Assembly (NCBI GenBank): GCA_933207985.1
Contig: OW240915.1
Span: forward strand, 267,019,000 to 267,082,999
Length of the DNA: 64,000 nt
Origin: Pelobates cultripes
Lineage: Eukaryota > Chordata > Amphibia > Anura > Pelobatidae
Direction of reading: 5' to 3'
Program-made: the position numbers and the translations under genes
Notes under the pieces: model-generated
Told to the model about the DNA's origin: nothing
What the model saw: the letters and a program-made list of their open reading frames with translations, nothing else
The model's database searches: none
In this document: positions 1 to 12,850 of the stretch, piece by piece
How positions within the stretch are numbered: the first letter of the stretch is position 1
Layout: each line of letters begins with the position of its first letter

Positions 1-45
1 ATCTATAAACTATAGTGTGTTGGGGCAGTTGACAATATGCACAAT

Positions 46-204
46 TCACACACACACACACACACACACATACACACACACTTACAGACAGACAGACACA
101 CACACACGCACTGACAGACACACAGACAGACACACACACACTAACTGACAGACACACAGACACTCACTGACAGACACACACATTTGCACATTCTTGCACA
201 CACA
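46..204. repeat. CA/GACA microsatellite
   Basis: A dinucleotide CA tract is interspersed with GACA units and short variants such as CTGACAGACACA. It is simple sequence with no coding potential. Reading frames through it give only low-complexity peptides. Confidence 0.95.
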
Positions 205-3200
205 TCATTTTTTTTATTGCTCCCTACCTTTGGAAGCTGATGTGGGGCCTCTCCCTGGGGTCCAGTGGGGATCTTCTATCTGCTTCTCACTGCTCCCTCG
301 CGCAGTTTAGTGATGCATCTCAGAAGGTCTTTTTGCTTCCACAAAAAACAAAACAAAAATTGCGCTAAAATATTCAAGCTTTGCCTATAACTAAGCAACA
401 GAATTTTGGAATTTTAAGAACATTTGAGAAAAAATGCTGCCATGGATGAGAACGAAACAATAGGACTGAGGAAATTAGAGGAAAATTTAGTTTTTAAAGG
501 TGAAAAAAATGCAGTTTATCAGTGAACAGAGGTACAGATTTTAATGACGAAGGAAATATAGATGTCTGAGCATTAATCCAAGAGCAGAGGCCTGGATACA
601 AAATAACTGACAAAATGCAAATACAAATCTCCCAACATTGATATTCATCGTTCCTGGACAAGCGTCCGCAGGCCAAAGAGAGTTTTGTCAGTGACACAAC
701 TTGGGTCACTGGTGATGCCAAAAATAGGGGGTCCACCTGGGAAATGGTGCAGGACCACTTACTGAACAGGCATGTCAGCTTGGCAGCACGCATGCAGACT
801 GACAGACCGCATACTTGAAGAGACCCCAAAGCAGAAGACAATGTAAAGAGTGCTGCTGAAGTGCTTTCTGCATGGTTTAAGTACCCACAGGACAATGCAA
901 AAGCATCTAATGAATATGATACACTTTCACTGTACTCCCTGTAAGTATAAAATGCATTTTATATGTTGCTATAGATCTTGCTACCATATTACATGAATAG
1001 AATGTTGCATTAATGCGCACATTTGTAGGTGACAGGTCCACTTTCAGTTCACAGTCCATAAATCCACTCACATAGCAGGAATATTTTATACATTTAGCCT
1101 TTTAATTTCTATAGATTGAACTATGTATAGGCATTGCTTGCATCCACGCTTTATAGCTACATCTAAAATTGAACGATTCACATTTAATGTAAATTATTCT
1201 GGTTTACTTGGTTTGAAATAACCCAAATCACTGAAATAAGCAGTTATGTATTCTATGAAGCATAAAAGGTATAGCACAATTAAGAGTTGTTTTGATCCTC
1301 TATTGGTGTTTGGTTCAGAGAGCATTACAATGCAAAGTAAAGAGTGAAAGATCTTATGCCTAAAGGCACATGAAATGTAAATATGGCTCTATAACGGCGC
1401 CCTTTTCTTTTAGTCTTGCCATATTTAAATTTTGACAGATGCAGGGGGGGAAGAGGAATCATCAAATCCAAGATATTCTTTGTGCAAAAACCACATCGAG
1501 ACGTTACTGACAACATTTGTATTTAGATGAAAAAGATAAATATGTGACATACAATTGATTTATATGCTGCATTTTTTCCATTGCCATTCTTTAGAAAAAA
1601 ACAAAACAAATATGACAGTTTACATTTTAGGATTCCTTTATATAATGGACAGTATCTATGTGCCTGATTGCACTTTATGAGGACAAATGTGACTGTTTGC
1701 AGAATATTGAAACAGAAAAATTGTGTTCCGGTTTTGTGGAATAAAGGATGAGATTATACGCTGTGCTGTTGCATCCCTACTGGGCATAACATGCATAAAA
1801 AGGGGTTGATCAGAGGGAAGTAGAAAAAAAAACACACACGGAATGTAAGTGACTGCTAACACTAGATGAATTTTCCTGCAAGGCAGCTTGCACTGACATA
1901 GTAATATCTCTGAATCTTAGGATGTCTTTTTGAGCAATGAAGATTGTAGTGGGAGGAGGGAGACTAGAATCATTTTTATTTGATGTGAATGAGTGACTAC
2001 AGAAAATAGCCTGGATGCTGCGTTTTAAAATACTCTGTTCTGGAAGGCAATTCTTCACAGGTTGACCCAACAAATAAATGAAAGGTTATCTGCACTTATT
2101 CAAATATAATCAGATTGAAATAATAATGTTACGTGGGGTGTTTTGTCATCAATTTATTGTATTTTAAAATGAAACTTATCTTAAACAAAACAAAGACATG
2201 TGTACAAATATACACACACACACACACGTATATATGCATGCACACACATACATTACCAGACAGCATATTGTTAGTGTGCTCCAATCCCATAGAATGTTTT
2301 TGCCGATTCTTTTGGACCATCATGATACGAATACTAAGTATTTGAAATAACTAGATTGTTTTAATATGTTTCAAACAGTAATAGCAGAATACAATTTTAT
2401 TTTTCATAAGATTTTGTTAAATAAAAGATAATCTTGCTTTTATATTTATCCTATAAAACTATCAATTGTTGAATTATATAAAGAACAAATGTAGATGTGC
2501 TATTATTGCCTTTGTTTGTGGTAGTTATGATGCAAAATTTAATGTTCCATTTCCATTTTTATAATGTTCTTAATTTATGTAACATCTTATAACAGTGATA
2601 GACTGTTCAGAGGAACATTGAATTTCATGTCTGACTCTTCCCCACCTGGTGTTTGTAGTAAATACATCAGAGGTAAAATAATAATGCAATAATCAGAGTA
2701 ATGTGTGTTTGATCCTCTAAATTGGAATGGTGCATCTACACTGTTTTTATTTGACCATGACCTATGCGTTATTAATCAGGTTTGCATGACTATAAAACCA
2801 GATAATTACCATAGGAACAGTTAACAACCTCTGTGTAAGACATTTGTATGTCGTGTGACACTAACATTATGTTTGATTGCCCTTTAAAATTGCAAATGTT
2901 TGATGGATCTCCTTGCATTTTTATATGTAGAAGATGCATTAATAGTAAAGAATGTCATTGACATACACATGCCAAATTGTGTTCATTTTTACACGGAAAA
3001 TATGTGGCTATGTCAGCAGGGGGTTCTCCTGACCTCACGTAAGAGCCCTTGAGCTGTCCACAGGAAGATTTGTTTAAAGGCAAGCCCCAGATGGCGCAGG
3101 TATACAATTACTACAGCATGAAATGCTGCACAGCAATAATTGGTGTGTAGAATTGTTAATGTGTTTTAACCAGACTAATACATTAATTTAACATATACTC

Positions 3201-3285
3201 TAGGATATGCAGGCATCAATGTGTTGCTCTAACAATTATATTTTATCGTATTATTACCTTTAATATTTATTTTCATTGTATGGTA
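205..3285. other. AT-rich intergenic or intronic DNA, no gene seen
   Basis: This stretch is AT-rich with only short, low-quality reading frames and no recognisable protein motif. A small CA/TA tract lies near 2212-2255. The short frames on either strand look like chance openings. I see no splice-bounded exon with protein similarity, but a short non-coding or conserved regulatory element could not be excluded by eye. Confidence 0.6.
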
Positions 3286-3290
3286 TAAAA

Positions 3291-3380
3291 GAGATAGACA
3301 GAGAGATAGAGAGATAGCCGATAGATAGATAGACAGACAGAGAGATAGACATAGATAGATAGATAGATAGATAGATAGAC

Positions 3381-3411
<31 letters not shown>

Positions 3412-3478
3412 CGCAACGGAATCTGTTGGCACTATATAAATGGTAGTAATAATAAAAATAGATAGATAGATAGATAGA
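3291..3478. repeat. GATA tetranucleotide array interrupted by a retroposon tail
   Basis: GATA/GACA repeats run from about 3291 to 3410 and resume at about 3459-3478. Between them, 3411-3458 reads as the terminal segment of a retroposon (CGGAATCTGTTGGCACTATA, then an ATA-rich tail). The same terminal motif recurs near 57060-57100 and 61895-61935. The peptides rich in SIYL that read through this region come from the tetranucleotide. Confidence 0.9.
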
Positions 3479-5597
3479 AACAACAAAAATAATACACATA
3501 AATACACACATAATGTTTCAGTTTAAAATAATAAATAGTATTTAAGTTTATATTTTAATTGATATGATCAAATTATAATTTCATATTTGTTTATGTTTTA
3601 CATAAAATATGAGTTGACAAAGATTAATATCACTGTAGGAACATGCATTTGCTAAAACCACAAGCTTTCTTTTGGTTCTCAAATAATCAAATTTCTATTG
3701 CTTTGGAAGCATAAATAAAACAATAAATAAGAAATTCTTCCAGACTAGTAATTCTTTTATTTGTATATTTGTTTGAGAGTGTGATCATTTGTAAAATATT
3801 GTTTCACACTATTTATGCTGAACACATTGTTCGAAACAACACAGTACTTTTGTTTGGCCAGAAAAAAAAAAGAAAAGAAAATGTGTTTAATTTCATACAG
3901 CATTAATCACCCACATTATGCACATCAACAAAATGATTTGCAAATATTTTCCAGAAAATAAACTCTAGGTCTCCCTGCTTATTAACATGAGGATTACAAA
4001 ATGTGATGTAATGAATTATTCATGCAATTTTCTTTAATGTAACCATTTTTTCTCAATGTTAAGCCTCTCTGAATGATGTTCTATGAAAAACATTGTTTAA
4101 AAAAATATGACATTGCTTGGTGTAAGTTTACATAAAATGGGTTTGTCATATCTTTACAAATTAAATACATGTTAAAAAAAAATATTTTAGTTCTGTCTTT
4201 CAAAAATGATGTTTGACTGCTTCACTCTAAATATTTCTAGATAACTAATTACAAAATAAATTAAATGTTAATGTCAGCTCTCTGCCTTTGTCTTTTGGTT
4301 ATTGTGCTCTCCCTTTTCATATACATATATGTATATATTTTTTAAATAATCTGAAGACTAGTATCACAGAAACAAATCCATTATCAAAAAATCCATAACA
4401 GATATAATAACATAAATATATGGCAAAATGCAAAATGCTGGCTTTATACCACCACAGCTGGATTAATATCACTGTAATCTGCAACATTAAATTAGTGAGT
4501 TGTATAATAAATCCTCTTTCATTTAAGGCAAATGTATATTCTAATACAACTACTACAAATGAATAGCAACTGCATTACTGAAACTGTGCTGAAAGTGCAG
4601 CTTGATGCTAAGTAAATTGCAGTCTATTTATATAGGAAAATGTTATTTTTAGATATAGACTCTTTAAAGGCAAAATCACGGAAATGCATTAGTTAAACTG
4701 CGGCATGTATTGCAGAAGCCAGATTAAACAAAAATATATACTGATGCAAATTGTTTATGTTTCTGAAATTTTAGGTCTTAACCTTAGAGACTTCCTAAAC
4801 ATTTATTAAAATTATTTAATTAAAAATTAACAGTTATTGCTGAGTCCTAGAAAATACAGCAATTATTACAAATTTCTTTAATTAACTCAATGCACAAACC
4901 ACCAATTTTAAGCATTACAAAATAGATGTTATCTCATACCAGTACCAGTAAAATGGTTAAATACATCCAAACAATATAAGAGGGACAATACATTTTTGCC
5001 CTTTAGGCAACAGTAAAGGCACTAATGCTTCATTTGTTCCATTTCTCAAAATCTTAAAAGTCTTCTTGATCGACTCATTGCTGATATCTGAAATAATACT
5101 TTTGAAAAAAACAGGGCAGGATATCTGTTTCTGTCTCTTGCCAAATAGTTTTCCAAACACATAAATACCATCAGATATGCTTACAAAAGGGGACATTCAA
5201 AGTGAATTTCAAATTTAAGGCAAGATTAGCTTAGCCCAATGCATAGCTGACATAAAGATTTTTCCAGCTTGGCTATTTTCACCTTAAACTTGAAATTCAT
5301 GACTATGACTAATAATTTAAATAGAATGTGGTGTTTGTTTCTTGAGTGTTTATGGTGTCTTTTGATGCCACCAATGGTTTTCCTCTACGGGTAGAGACTG
5401 CAGTGCTATGGGAAAAGTACATCCCTACAAAAGTACACATATAGATGGGGACAAAAGTACACATATAGATGGGGACAGTGAAGATAACTTCTGGTGATCA
5501 CTGATAGGGTATGTTATGGGCTACATGACATAGTTGAGGCATCACAGTTACTCCAGAAATTTGGTTCCAATCTGGACAACACTGCGCTTCTCCAACC
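3479..5597. other. AT-rich DNA, no gene seen; small 24-bp direct duplication
   Basis: The stretch has no protein-like reading frame. At 5427-5474 a 24-bp unit beginning ACAAAAGTACACATATAG occurs twice in perfect tandem, a recent local duplication. Nothing else structured was seen. Confidence 0.6.
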
Positions 5598-6154
5598 TTA
5601 AAGGAACACTATAGTCACCAAAACAACTTTAGCTTAAGGAAGCAGTTTTAGTGTATAGATCATGATCCTGAAGTCTCACTGCTCAAATCTCTGCAATTCA
5701 GGAGTTAAATCCTCTTTGTTTCTGTCTATGCAGCCCTAGTCACACCTCCCCTGGCTGTGACTCACACACCATGCATGAAAAAAATGTTTCCACTTTCAAT
5801 TAGTTGTAACTTACTTTAAACGTTCTTATTGCCTTCTCTCTAAAGTGAACTTTAATCATACACAGAATTCATCTGTGGGATCTAGCTAGCTATCAACAGT
5901 ACAGGGGATAATACATTTTAAATTAAATAACATTTGCAATGAAGGAAGTATAAACATTAGCTGACTCTTTACAGGAAGTGTTTAGGAAGGCTGTGAAAGT
6001 CACATGCAGGGAGGTGTGACTAGGGCTGCATAAACAAAGTGATTTAACTCCTAAATGACAGAGAATTGAGCAGTGACACTGCAGGAAAATGATCTATTCA
6101 CCAAAACTGCTTCAATAAGCTAAAGTTGTTTTGGTGACTCTAGTGTCCCTTTAA
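5598..6154. mobile_element. T2/Kolobok-type MITE (TTAA target site)
   Basis: The element starts TTAAAGGAACACTATAGTCA and ends with the inverse, TAGTGTCCCTTTAA. The inverted repeats extend far inward: left and right sides both carry CACCAAAACAACTTTAGCTT and a second matching block with CACACCTCCC / GGAGGTGTGA. About 557 bp, so nearly the whole element folds back on itself. Known of the family: Xenopus T2 MITEs carry TTAAAGGRR termini and insert at TTAA, and are placed with Kolobok transposons. It encodes no transposase and would depend on an enzyme supplied in trans. Confidence 0.85.
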
Positions 6155-6783
6155 TTAACCAACATAAACACAACCGGGTTATTAACAAGTTTGACCGAAG
6201 TCCCTGTGCCCCTAGCTTGTGGATGGGCTTGGAGCACCTCCTTGAAATAGACTATGGGCCAGGATCCCAAGAGCCTCTCAAGAGTCAAAAAGGGGCTAAT
6301 TTCAATGTAGGGAGGGGGTTCTTTGAACTTTTGCACATCGTGGCTCCATGTCTAGGAGGACACGGTGGGAAGACAATCTTGTTAGCTCGGTCTAATACAA
6401 TTAAGACCCCAGACCGAGTGGTGCCGGGGAAGGAAATACTATGCTTGCCATTGTATTGTTTGGAGAACCCCGTGGAGGGGCAATCCACATTTGGTCTGTA
6501 TAAATAGATGTGTGAGCAATAAATGTTGTCATTCTACCCCTTACATGCAGTCTCAATTAATGTGTGAGGGAAACAAAGTCTATAATCACTACAACTGTAC
6601 AGAAGAGAAGGCATCCAGAGGAAAGAGAGCTATAACCACTGCAGTCTTATCCAGTTGAAGATGTCCTCAGGGACTCCAGTCTATCACTGCCAACAGTGTC
6701 TGAAGCTCTCCATAGTCCCCTGGTAGCAGCAAAGCAGTTGCCCTAATGGAGGTACCCAACCTGAGTACAGGAGTTCCATTACA
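6155..6783 (+). mobile_element. LTR (solo or truncated), older relative of the LTR family in this window
   Basis: The right end GGAGTTCCATTACA resembles the end of the intact solo LTR at 50755-52055 (GCGTTCCGTTACA), preceded in both by a GGTACCC motif. A TATA box (TATAAATA, 6499-6506) is followed by a polyadenylation-type AATAAA at 6518-6523, as expected for the R region of an LTR in plus orientation. The left portion carries a CCCTGTGCCCCT motif also seen near the start of the 50.8-kb LTR. The left boundary is uncertain because a MITE abuts it; no target duplication was identified. Confidence 0.55.
6499..6523 (+). promoter_or_regulatory. LTR TATA box and AATAAA signal
   Basis: TATAAATA lies 12 bases before AATAAA. 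The very short spacing suggests that transcription starts after the poly(A) hexamer's neighbourhood, or that the hexamer functions only in the 3' copy. The same order of elements is seen in three other LTRs in the window. Confidence 0.5.
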
Positions 6784-8089
6784 ATAATATTGTAACATTT
6801 GCACTGCTGACTGGCACTGAACATGGGACATGACGGTTATGACTAGGATGTTTGATTTCCAGCACTATCTTTCAATCAGTTACACATTAGTGCAGTTGCT
6901 TCCTCATCTCTCCTCCTCCCACTTTTCTTACAGCCTACCTCGGTTTATGATAATTTTAATAACTTGTTGGTATGCTTTTTCAGACGACTGTCATCAAAAG
7001 TTTGATGACAGATATTTTCATTTTTCTTTTCTTTTATTCTTTTAATTATTGTTAAAGTATTGTAATACACTACACTGTTAAATATGCTGCCTTCTTTTAA
7101 CGTGCTCGGAATGCTAGTATGACTATTTTATTTTAATTTTATTTTTAGCAATAGATTTCAGTTAATGTATAAACAATATAAGCTTGTGTACTTCCTAAAA
7201 AAAAAAATATCTAAATTTAAAACCTGATGAGTTGATCTATTAACTGGTCAAAATTATATATTATGGTGATAGCTCCTACCAAGTGTATGGCCACCACTAG
7301 CAGTGCTTAAGGACACACCAGTAGCCCAGGGCACATAAGCAACTCCACATGAACAAAATTGGAAAATGCCTTCATCTTAGACTGAACCACTGGAATTCCA
7401 AAGTGACCATGACTGCAGAACAACCTTAGCATCGCAGTATATTAATAACAAAATAATGACGCCTCTTGCTCACTTGTATAGGGAACAGATTACACTAATT
7501 CTGCCAGATGTAAAGGATTCATTGGACTTAGTGATACATTGTTCTGATTGTTAGACATATAGGTAGCACTAAGAATTATTATTGAGAGGTTAAAAATAAT
7601 GGCAGTGATTTTGATAATTTGATACTTTTAATAATTAATTCTTCACAATTTTATGCAAAAAAAAATAATAACTTAGATTGAAACCACGATCAATGTATTC
7701 TATTTTTCACAAATATAATTTTCATTTGTTGTTTTATTTGTCATAATTGAGATAGTACAACTCTTTAGTTTACCACAGTAATATATACTGGTGTCTCGTT
7801 TGGTAAAATAGATTGTATGTCATCATATGTGTCTTCAGTGGCCAACTGTATATTCCTTCTCTTGAGTCTAGTATTTCTTGTAAGTAATTGATTGTCTTCT
7901 GTGTTTACAAGCCATGAATGCAACATAAAAGATGATAAAATATATCTACACAGCTGGATTTTGCATGCGGATAAAAGTAAGAGCTCAATGAGAAGGCAGA
8001 GATTTTCTACTTTCCAATGCATCATAATGGTTGCAGTCAACATAATTTGCTGACTGTTCCATCCTCATACAAAGATATCTATTGAAATA
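6784..8089. other. AT-rich DNA, no gene seen
   Basis: Only short reading frames without recognisable motifs were found. The 92-codon minus-strand frame at 7765-8043 has no motif I recognise and lies in AT-rich DNA typical of chance frames. Confidence 0.55.
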
Positions 8090-8552
8090 CAATACAAACC
8101 ATTGTGTGGAAATCTATTCACAAACCGGACTTTACATAGGACACGAGGCCATGCGTTTAGACTGGAAGAAAGAAGATTTTGTCTAAGGCAAAGGAAAGGT
8201 TTTTTACTGTAAGAACAATCAGGATGTGGAATTCTCTGCCTGAAGAAGTGGTTTTATCAGAGTCCATACAGATGTTCAAACAGCTACTAGATGCATACTT
8301 GCAAAAACAGAATATTCAAGGATATAATCTTTCAATGTAGGGTAATAACTGCTTGATCCAAGGATAAATCTGACTGCCATTCTGGGGTCCAGAAGAATTT
8401 TTTTTCCTAGCTTGTTGCAAAATTGTGCTTCAAACTGGGTTTTTTTTGCCTTCTTTTGGATCAACAGCAAAAAACAAATGTGAGGAAGGCTGAACTTGAT
8501 GGACGCAAGTCTCTTTTCAGCTATGTAACTATGTAACTACGTAACTATGATG
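8090..8552 (+). pseudogene. CR1-like LINE, 3' end of ORF2 and 3' UTR
   Basis: Plus-strand translation shows the C-terminal signature of CR1-type ORF2, including RTIRMWNSLPEEVV followed by a stop. The 3' UTR contains CTGACTGCCATTCTGG, GAACTTGATGGACGCAAG and a terminal run of TATGTAACTATGTAAC-like units, as CR1-like elements end in short direct repeats. It is strongly 5' truncated and encodes no reverse transcriptase core or endonuclease. A second copy of the same 3' UTR is at 45438-45650. Confidence 0.8.
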
Positions 8553-8655
8553 TAGGAAAAATGCTGGAAGAGTTATTTGATTCATGCTGTTAAGTTTGAG
8601 CCAACAGTTTAGGCACATGAAGATGTGAGTTATCCAAATAGGAGTTCTGAGTTCT

Positions 8656-8769
<114 letters not shown>

Positions 8770-10340
8770 GCATGTTACACTTTTAAGTTGTTCCTTTTCT
8801 ATTTTTAAGGATTGGTATTTTAAGGATTGGCACAATAACCACTACAGCCCCTGTAGTGGCTATGGTGGTTGAAATTTCCCTTTTATCATTGGTAAGTAGC
8901 AGAGATCCATCCAATGTTTACTATATAAGCATTTATCAAAATGATAATTATCTCCATCAGTACCTCTGGCTAGTTTCACTTTTATTGAACCCATATTTAT
9001 TACCTTGGTTTCCCCCTAAACATTGCTAAGAACTAGACCTTTATTGAACCAACTTCTTAGCACTTTTAGAGAAACTAAGGCCCCTCAACTTCAATGAGAA
9101 TTGCAACTTTAGTAAACTACATGCTAGTGCCCTTAAAGTCTAATTCAACCTTAAACCAAAATATAGGTGGTTTTGAGACATAATAATGTTTATATGCTTT
9201 AATAAACAAGCAAAAATATATTTTAAAATATATTTTATGTAAATTATTAACTTTTTTGTTGCGCTTATCGATCATACCTCCCATCAAATATAGACAGATG
9301 ATTTCTTACATCAATGTTATTAATAAAGTCCTGGAGTATTCATGTTATGTAAACCATAAATGTGCACTCTATTCATGTGAGTCACAAAGGAAGGGTTGTC
9401 TATTTTGCTTATCAATTCTCGTGTCCTGAGCTTTTTCAGGTAAAGCATTGCTCATATCTCCTGCTGGAAGTATAAGTACATGGAAATAAAATAACTTATT
9501 TATTTCAAGATAGACACATAGGGTTCAGTTGATCTTTAAACAGACAAACTATATACTAAAACACTGTAACATTAAATGTAACTTGGCATTTTAGTATTCA
9601 CTTTTCAGCTAATGATACAAGAGTGTTTTGGAACATCCATATCTTAATGTCACTGTATCAAGGTGTTTTGCTCTGATTTTGCCTGCAGGAATTATTTGAT
9701 AAACATTTTAATAGAAGACGGCGGAATTCATGCCTCTTGCCTTAACTTTATGAAGAATTTATATGACTCAACCTTCGCTTACATAGTAAATATCTACATC
9801 TACCCCTGGAATAATAATAACTGTATTATTTAAATATTAAGTAGCTGTGAGTTTTCAATTGACTCATATGATTTAGGCCAAAAATAGTTGAATTAAAAAC
9901 CCCTTCCCATTACCTTTGAATTGGCTGTTCACATATCATCTCACCATAAATGGCTCTTTAATGATTAAACCATTACAGTGAACATGTCGTGACTGCTTCC
10001 CTCAAACTCATAACATCTCCTTAAGCAATGAATATATTATTTATCATGAAGATAAATTAAGTACTTAATATTTTTAGGAAATGTTAAATAAATAATGAAC
10101 CGTTTTCCAGTGACGCTACTCCCACTGTAATGTCAGATTCATACGTTTAATAACAGCCTTCCCCATCAACATCCCGAGCCTTACTACTGTGATGCACATT
10201 GCCTCCATGACATAAATAATTCCATTGGCATTCAGATCTTACAGCACAGTGTGTTTACTATAGAAGTTTTTATCTCTTGCATGTTAATTAAATCACACAC
10301 TGGAGGCTGTTGAAGGCTCTAATAGAGCATTACCAGAGCA
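8770..10340. other. AT-rich DNA, no gene seen; possible MITE scrap
   Basis: A short T2-like scrap (AATAACCACTACAG facing CTGTAGTGG) lies near 8832-8860. The remainder is AT-rich without coding signal. Confidence 0.5.
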
Positions 10341-10350
10341 GGGAGGGCTC

Positions 10351-10401
10351 TATAGTGTGAGGAATACAGATTTGTATTCCTTACACTATAAAATTCCTTT
10401 A
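10351..10401. repeat. Terminal hairpin of a T2-like MITE
   Basis: Arms of 18 bases at 10351-10368 and 10373-10390 pair at 17 of 18 positions around a 4-base loop. The segment then runs into CCTTTAA, the usual T2-type terminus. No matching left end was found, so this is probably the remaining tip of an eroded element. Confidence 0.55.
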
Positions 10402-11528
10402 ATTTCACACACATATGCAAATTAAAGTCCACTAATTGTCAATGGCTTTAGAATACATAAGGGAACCAATACTTTCCATTTCTCTATGTTTGGTAGATTA
10501 CTCAGTTTCTATTGTTTTGTTTTCCTAAAATACATTTAAAAAGTAGGATAGGTATTATTACATATATAATTAAAAACATTCTCTTTTTGCATGCATGCAA
10601 TGCCAAAGGATTATTTCATAATGAATGCTCTCTTTTCAAATCTATCTGGAGTTTTTTTCCCTAAACAATATCTGTGTATTTATAGTTGAGGGAACAATGC
10701 CAGCATGACTATGACCTCATCTACAATAGTGAAATGCAAAAGAAGTTTATCAGGATTGGTGTGAGGAAACTGACAGACCTGAAAATATTGCCTTTTCTTT
10801 TTCAATTAGACTATCTTAGATATGAATTAGAAAGCTTTCTTCCAGACAAGCAATATGTATTTGTTTGTGTGTTTTTCGTGTGTGCATGTATGTATACAAT
10901 ACACATTGGTTGATAAGAATCTTTATCATAAAAAATTGAGAGGGCAGAGAGTATAAGAAATACTCGTGTTATAGATGTTTCAGAAAGGCTAAATTTAAAA
11001 CTAGGTCATGAATGTTTGTACTAAGCTCCACAACGTTCTTGTTCCCATTACACTTGCTATATTAAGAATCGTGCTGATGTTACCAAGGGATGTTTAGCAA
11101 GATATAAAGTGTTGCATTCAGTATTTTTGCTTTGTTGTTCATTTATAAAATGTTCATGAATTCCTGGTTGTTGATTCGCAATTCTAGTGATGCAAACCCA
11201 GTCTTTAAGCTTGAACAATGTTATATAGCTCATGATGTAGTGGATTCAGAAAGATGGCCCATCATTGGCAAAATTAAAAAGATTCACCTTAAAAATGTAA
11301 ACATTGAGATGTCCATTTTTAAAGGCTGACCTTTGTTTTAGAGACATTAAAAGACACGTCACCGTTATAGTATTGTATCTAATGATACGTTTCCTTACTT
11401 AGTGTGTTCTACTAATGTATCTGACACACATTTCATTAAAGCATAGAGTAGTATACGTAGCATGCTTATGAAATGGTGTATAGCAGTATATATTGAAGCC
11501 CAGTGTTTTTTTTCAGATTTAGGGGGAC
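10402..11528. other. AT-rich DNA, no gene seen
   Basis: Two plus-strand frames of 75 and 65 codons (10686-10913, 11132-11329) have no recognisable domain. Their composition matches the surrounding non-coding DNA. They are not called as genes. Confidence 0.5.
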
Positions 11529-12850
11529 TTAAAGGAACACTATATCATTAATATTATTTTTTTATATTGATAAAGTGTCAACAAGTTCTGCAGGGCTGTA
11601 CAATGGGTGGACTAACAGACACATATTTGTAACCAGACGAGTTGGACACACAGGAACAGAGGGATTAAGGGGCCCTGCTCAATGAGCTTACATGCTAGAA
11701 GGAGTGTGGTATAGTGACACAAAAGGTAAGGGTAGTGTAGAAAAGTATGTTGCTAGGATAGTATTCACTGAGGGCAATGTGTTGTTTTGAAGACAGTTGC
11801 AGGAGAGGAATCAGGGTGTGAGGAGGGAAAGCTGTTCACAGTTTAATTGATATGCTTTCCTAAAGAAATAAGTTTTCAAAGATTTTTTGGGTGAAAGTCT
11901 AACAGAGAGGGGAAGGGCATTTCATAGGAATGGTGCAACTCTAGAGAAGTCTTTAAGGTGAACATCAGGGATAGGTGTATGAACAAAGGTTAGTTGTAGG
12001 TCTCCGGCAGAGCGTAGAGGCCTAGAGGGGACATATTTGTTTATTAGTGAGGATAAACAGGTCGGAGCAGCATTGTGTAGAGATTGGAAAGCAAGTATCA
12101 GAATCTTAAATTGAATCTTGTATCTTATGGGAAGACAATGTAGGGACTGACAGAGGGGGGAGGCGTGGGAGGTGTGGGCGGACAGGAAGATGAGCCTTGC
12201 CGCCGCATCCATTATAGACTGTAACGGGGCAAGTTGGTAACATGTAAGACCACTGAGAAGCGTATTACAGTAGTCAAGTCAAGAGAGGACAGCAGCATGG
12301 ACAAGCACCTTAGCCGTATCAGGCATTAAATAGGGTCGGATGCGAAGTATGTTTTTGATTGTTGATTGGACATGAGGGGTGAAGGAGGGTTGGGAGTCAA
12401 AGAGAACACCTAGGCAGTGAGCCTGCAAGATAGTGTGGATAGTAGCACCATTGACTTGGAGGGAAACAAACAAGGGAGCAGCAACACTTGTGGTGTCCAC
12501 CCATCATGTGAGTGTTCAAAGGAAAAGAATTCCTTACCTTTCAGACCTCATGCTCGGCTCCATGAACGTGCTCCGACTCGGTCTGAGGTTATCAGTGTAG
12601 ACTGTTTCTTGATAGGGAAAAGAATTGAGCCTAGTGTACATATGCAGCAATACACCATACTGAGCCAATGGTCTCTATAAGACCATCTGATTGAAATAGC
12701 TGGGTTTAAAAGCCACAATAGGTATGTTAACCCTGCAATGAAAATATTGCCATTCCTGCAGAAAGTTGTGGAATTAAAACTACAGGGACATTGCACCCAG
12801 ACCACTTCATTGAGATGGAAGTAATCTAGGTGCCCATAGTGTCCTTTTAA
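11529..12850. mobile_element. T2-type MITE split by a LINE fragment
   Basis: The left tip TTAAAGGAACACTATA begins at 11529 and stops after about 16 bp. The matching right half (CAGGGACATTGCACCCAGAC ... CCATAGTGTCCTTTTAA) occupies about 12640-12850 and ends at a TTAA. The DNA between carries a non-LTR retrotransposon fragment, so the simplest reading is insertion of the LINE into the MITE followed by erosion. Confidence 0.65.
11548..12500 (-). pseudogene. Non-LTR retrotransposon (L2/Rex-like) fragment with RT C-terminal region
   Basis: The minus strand encodes two blocks typical of the region downstream of the reverse-transcriptase core. Frame 12279-12500 has a LGVLFDSQPSF-type block. Frame 11922-12212 has MDAAARLIF and SLHCLPIRYKIQFKILIL, matching the family pattern NAARL...SLHWLPV.RI.FKIL. 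The catalytic YADD region lies upstream and is missing, so the copy is 5' truncated and frame-broken. The 3' end faces 11548 and has an AT-rich tail. A sister fragment with the same orientation lies at 38600-39360. Assignment to the L2, Rex1 or CR1 clade is uncertain. Confidence 0.7.

Noticed and set aside
3229..3511. Minus-strand frames rich in Ser-Ile-Tyr-Leu
   Set aside because: They are translations of the GATA tetranucleotide array and carry no gene signal.
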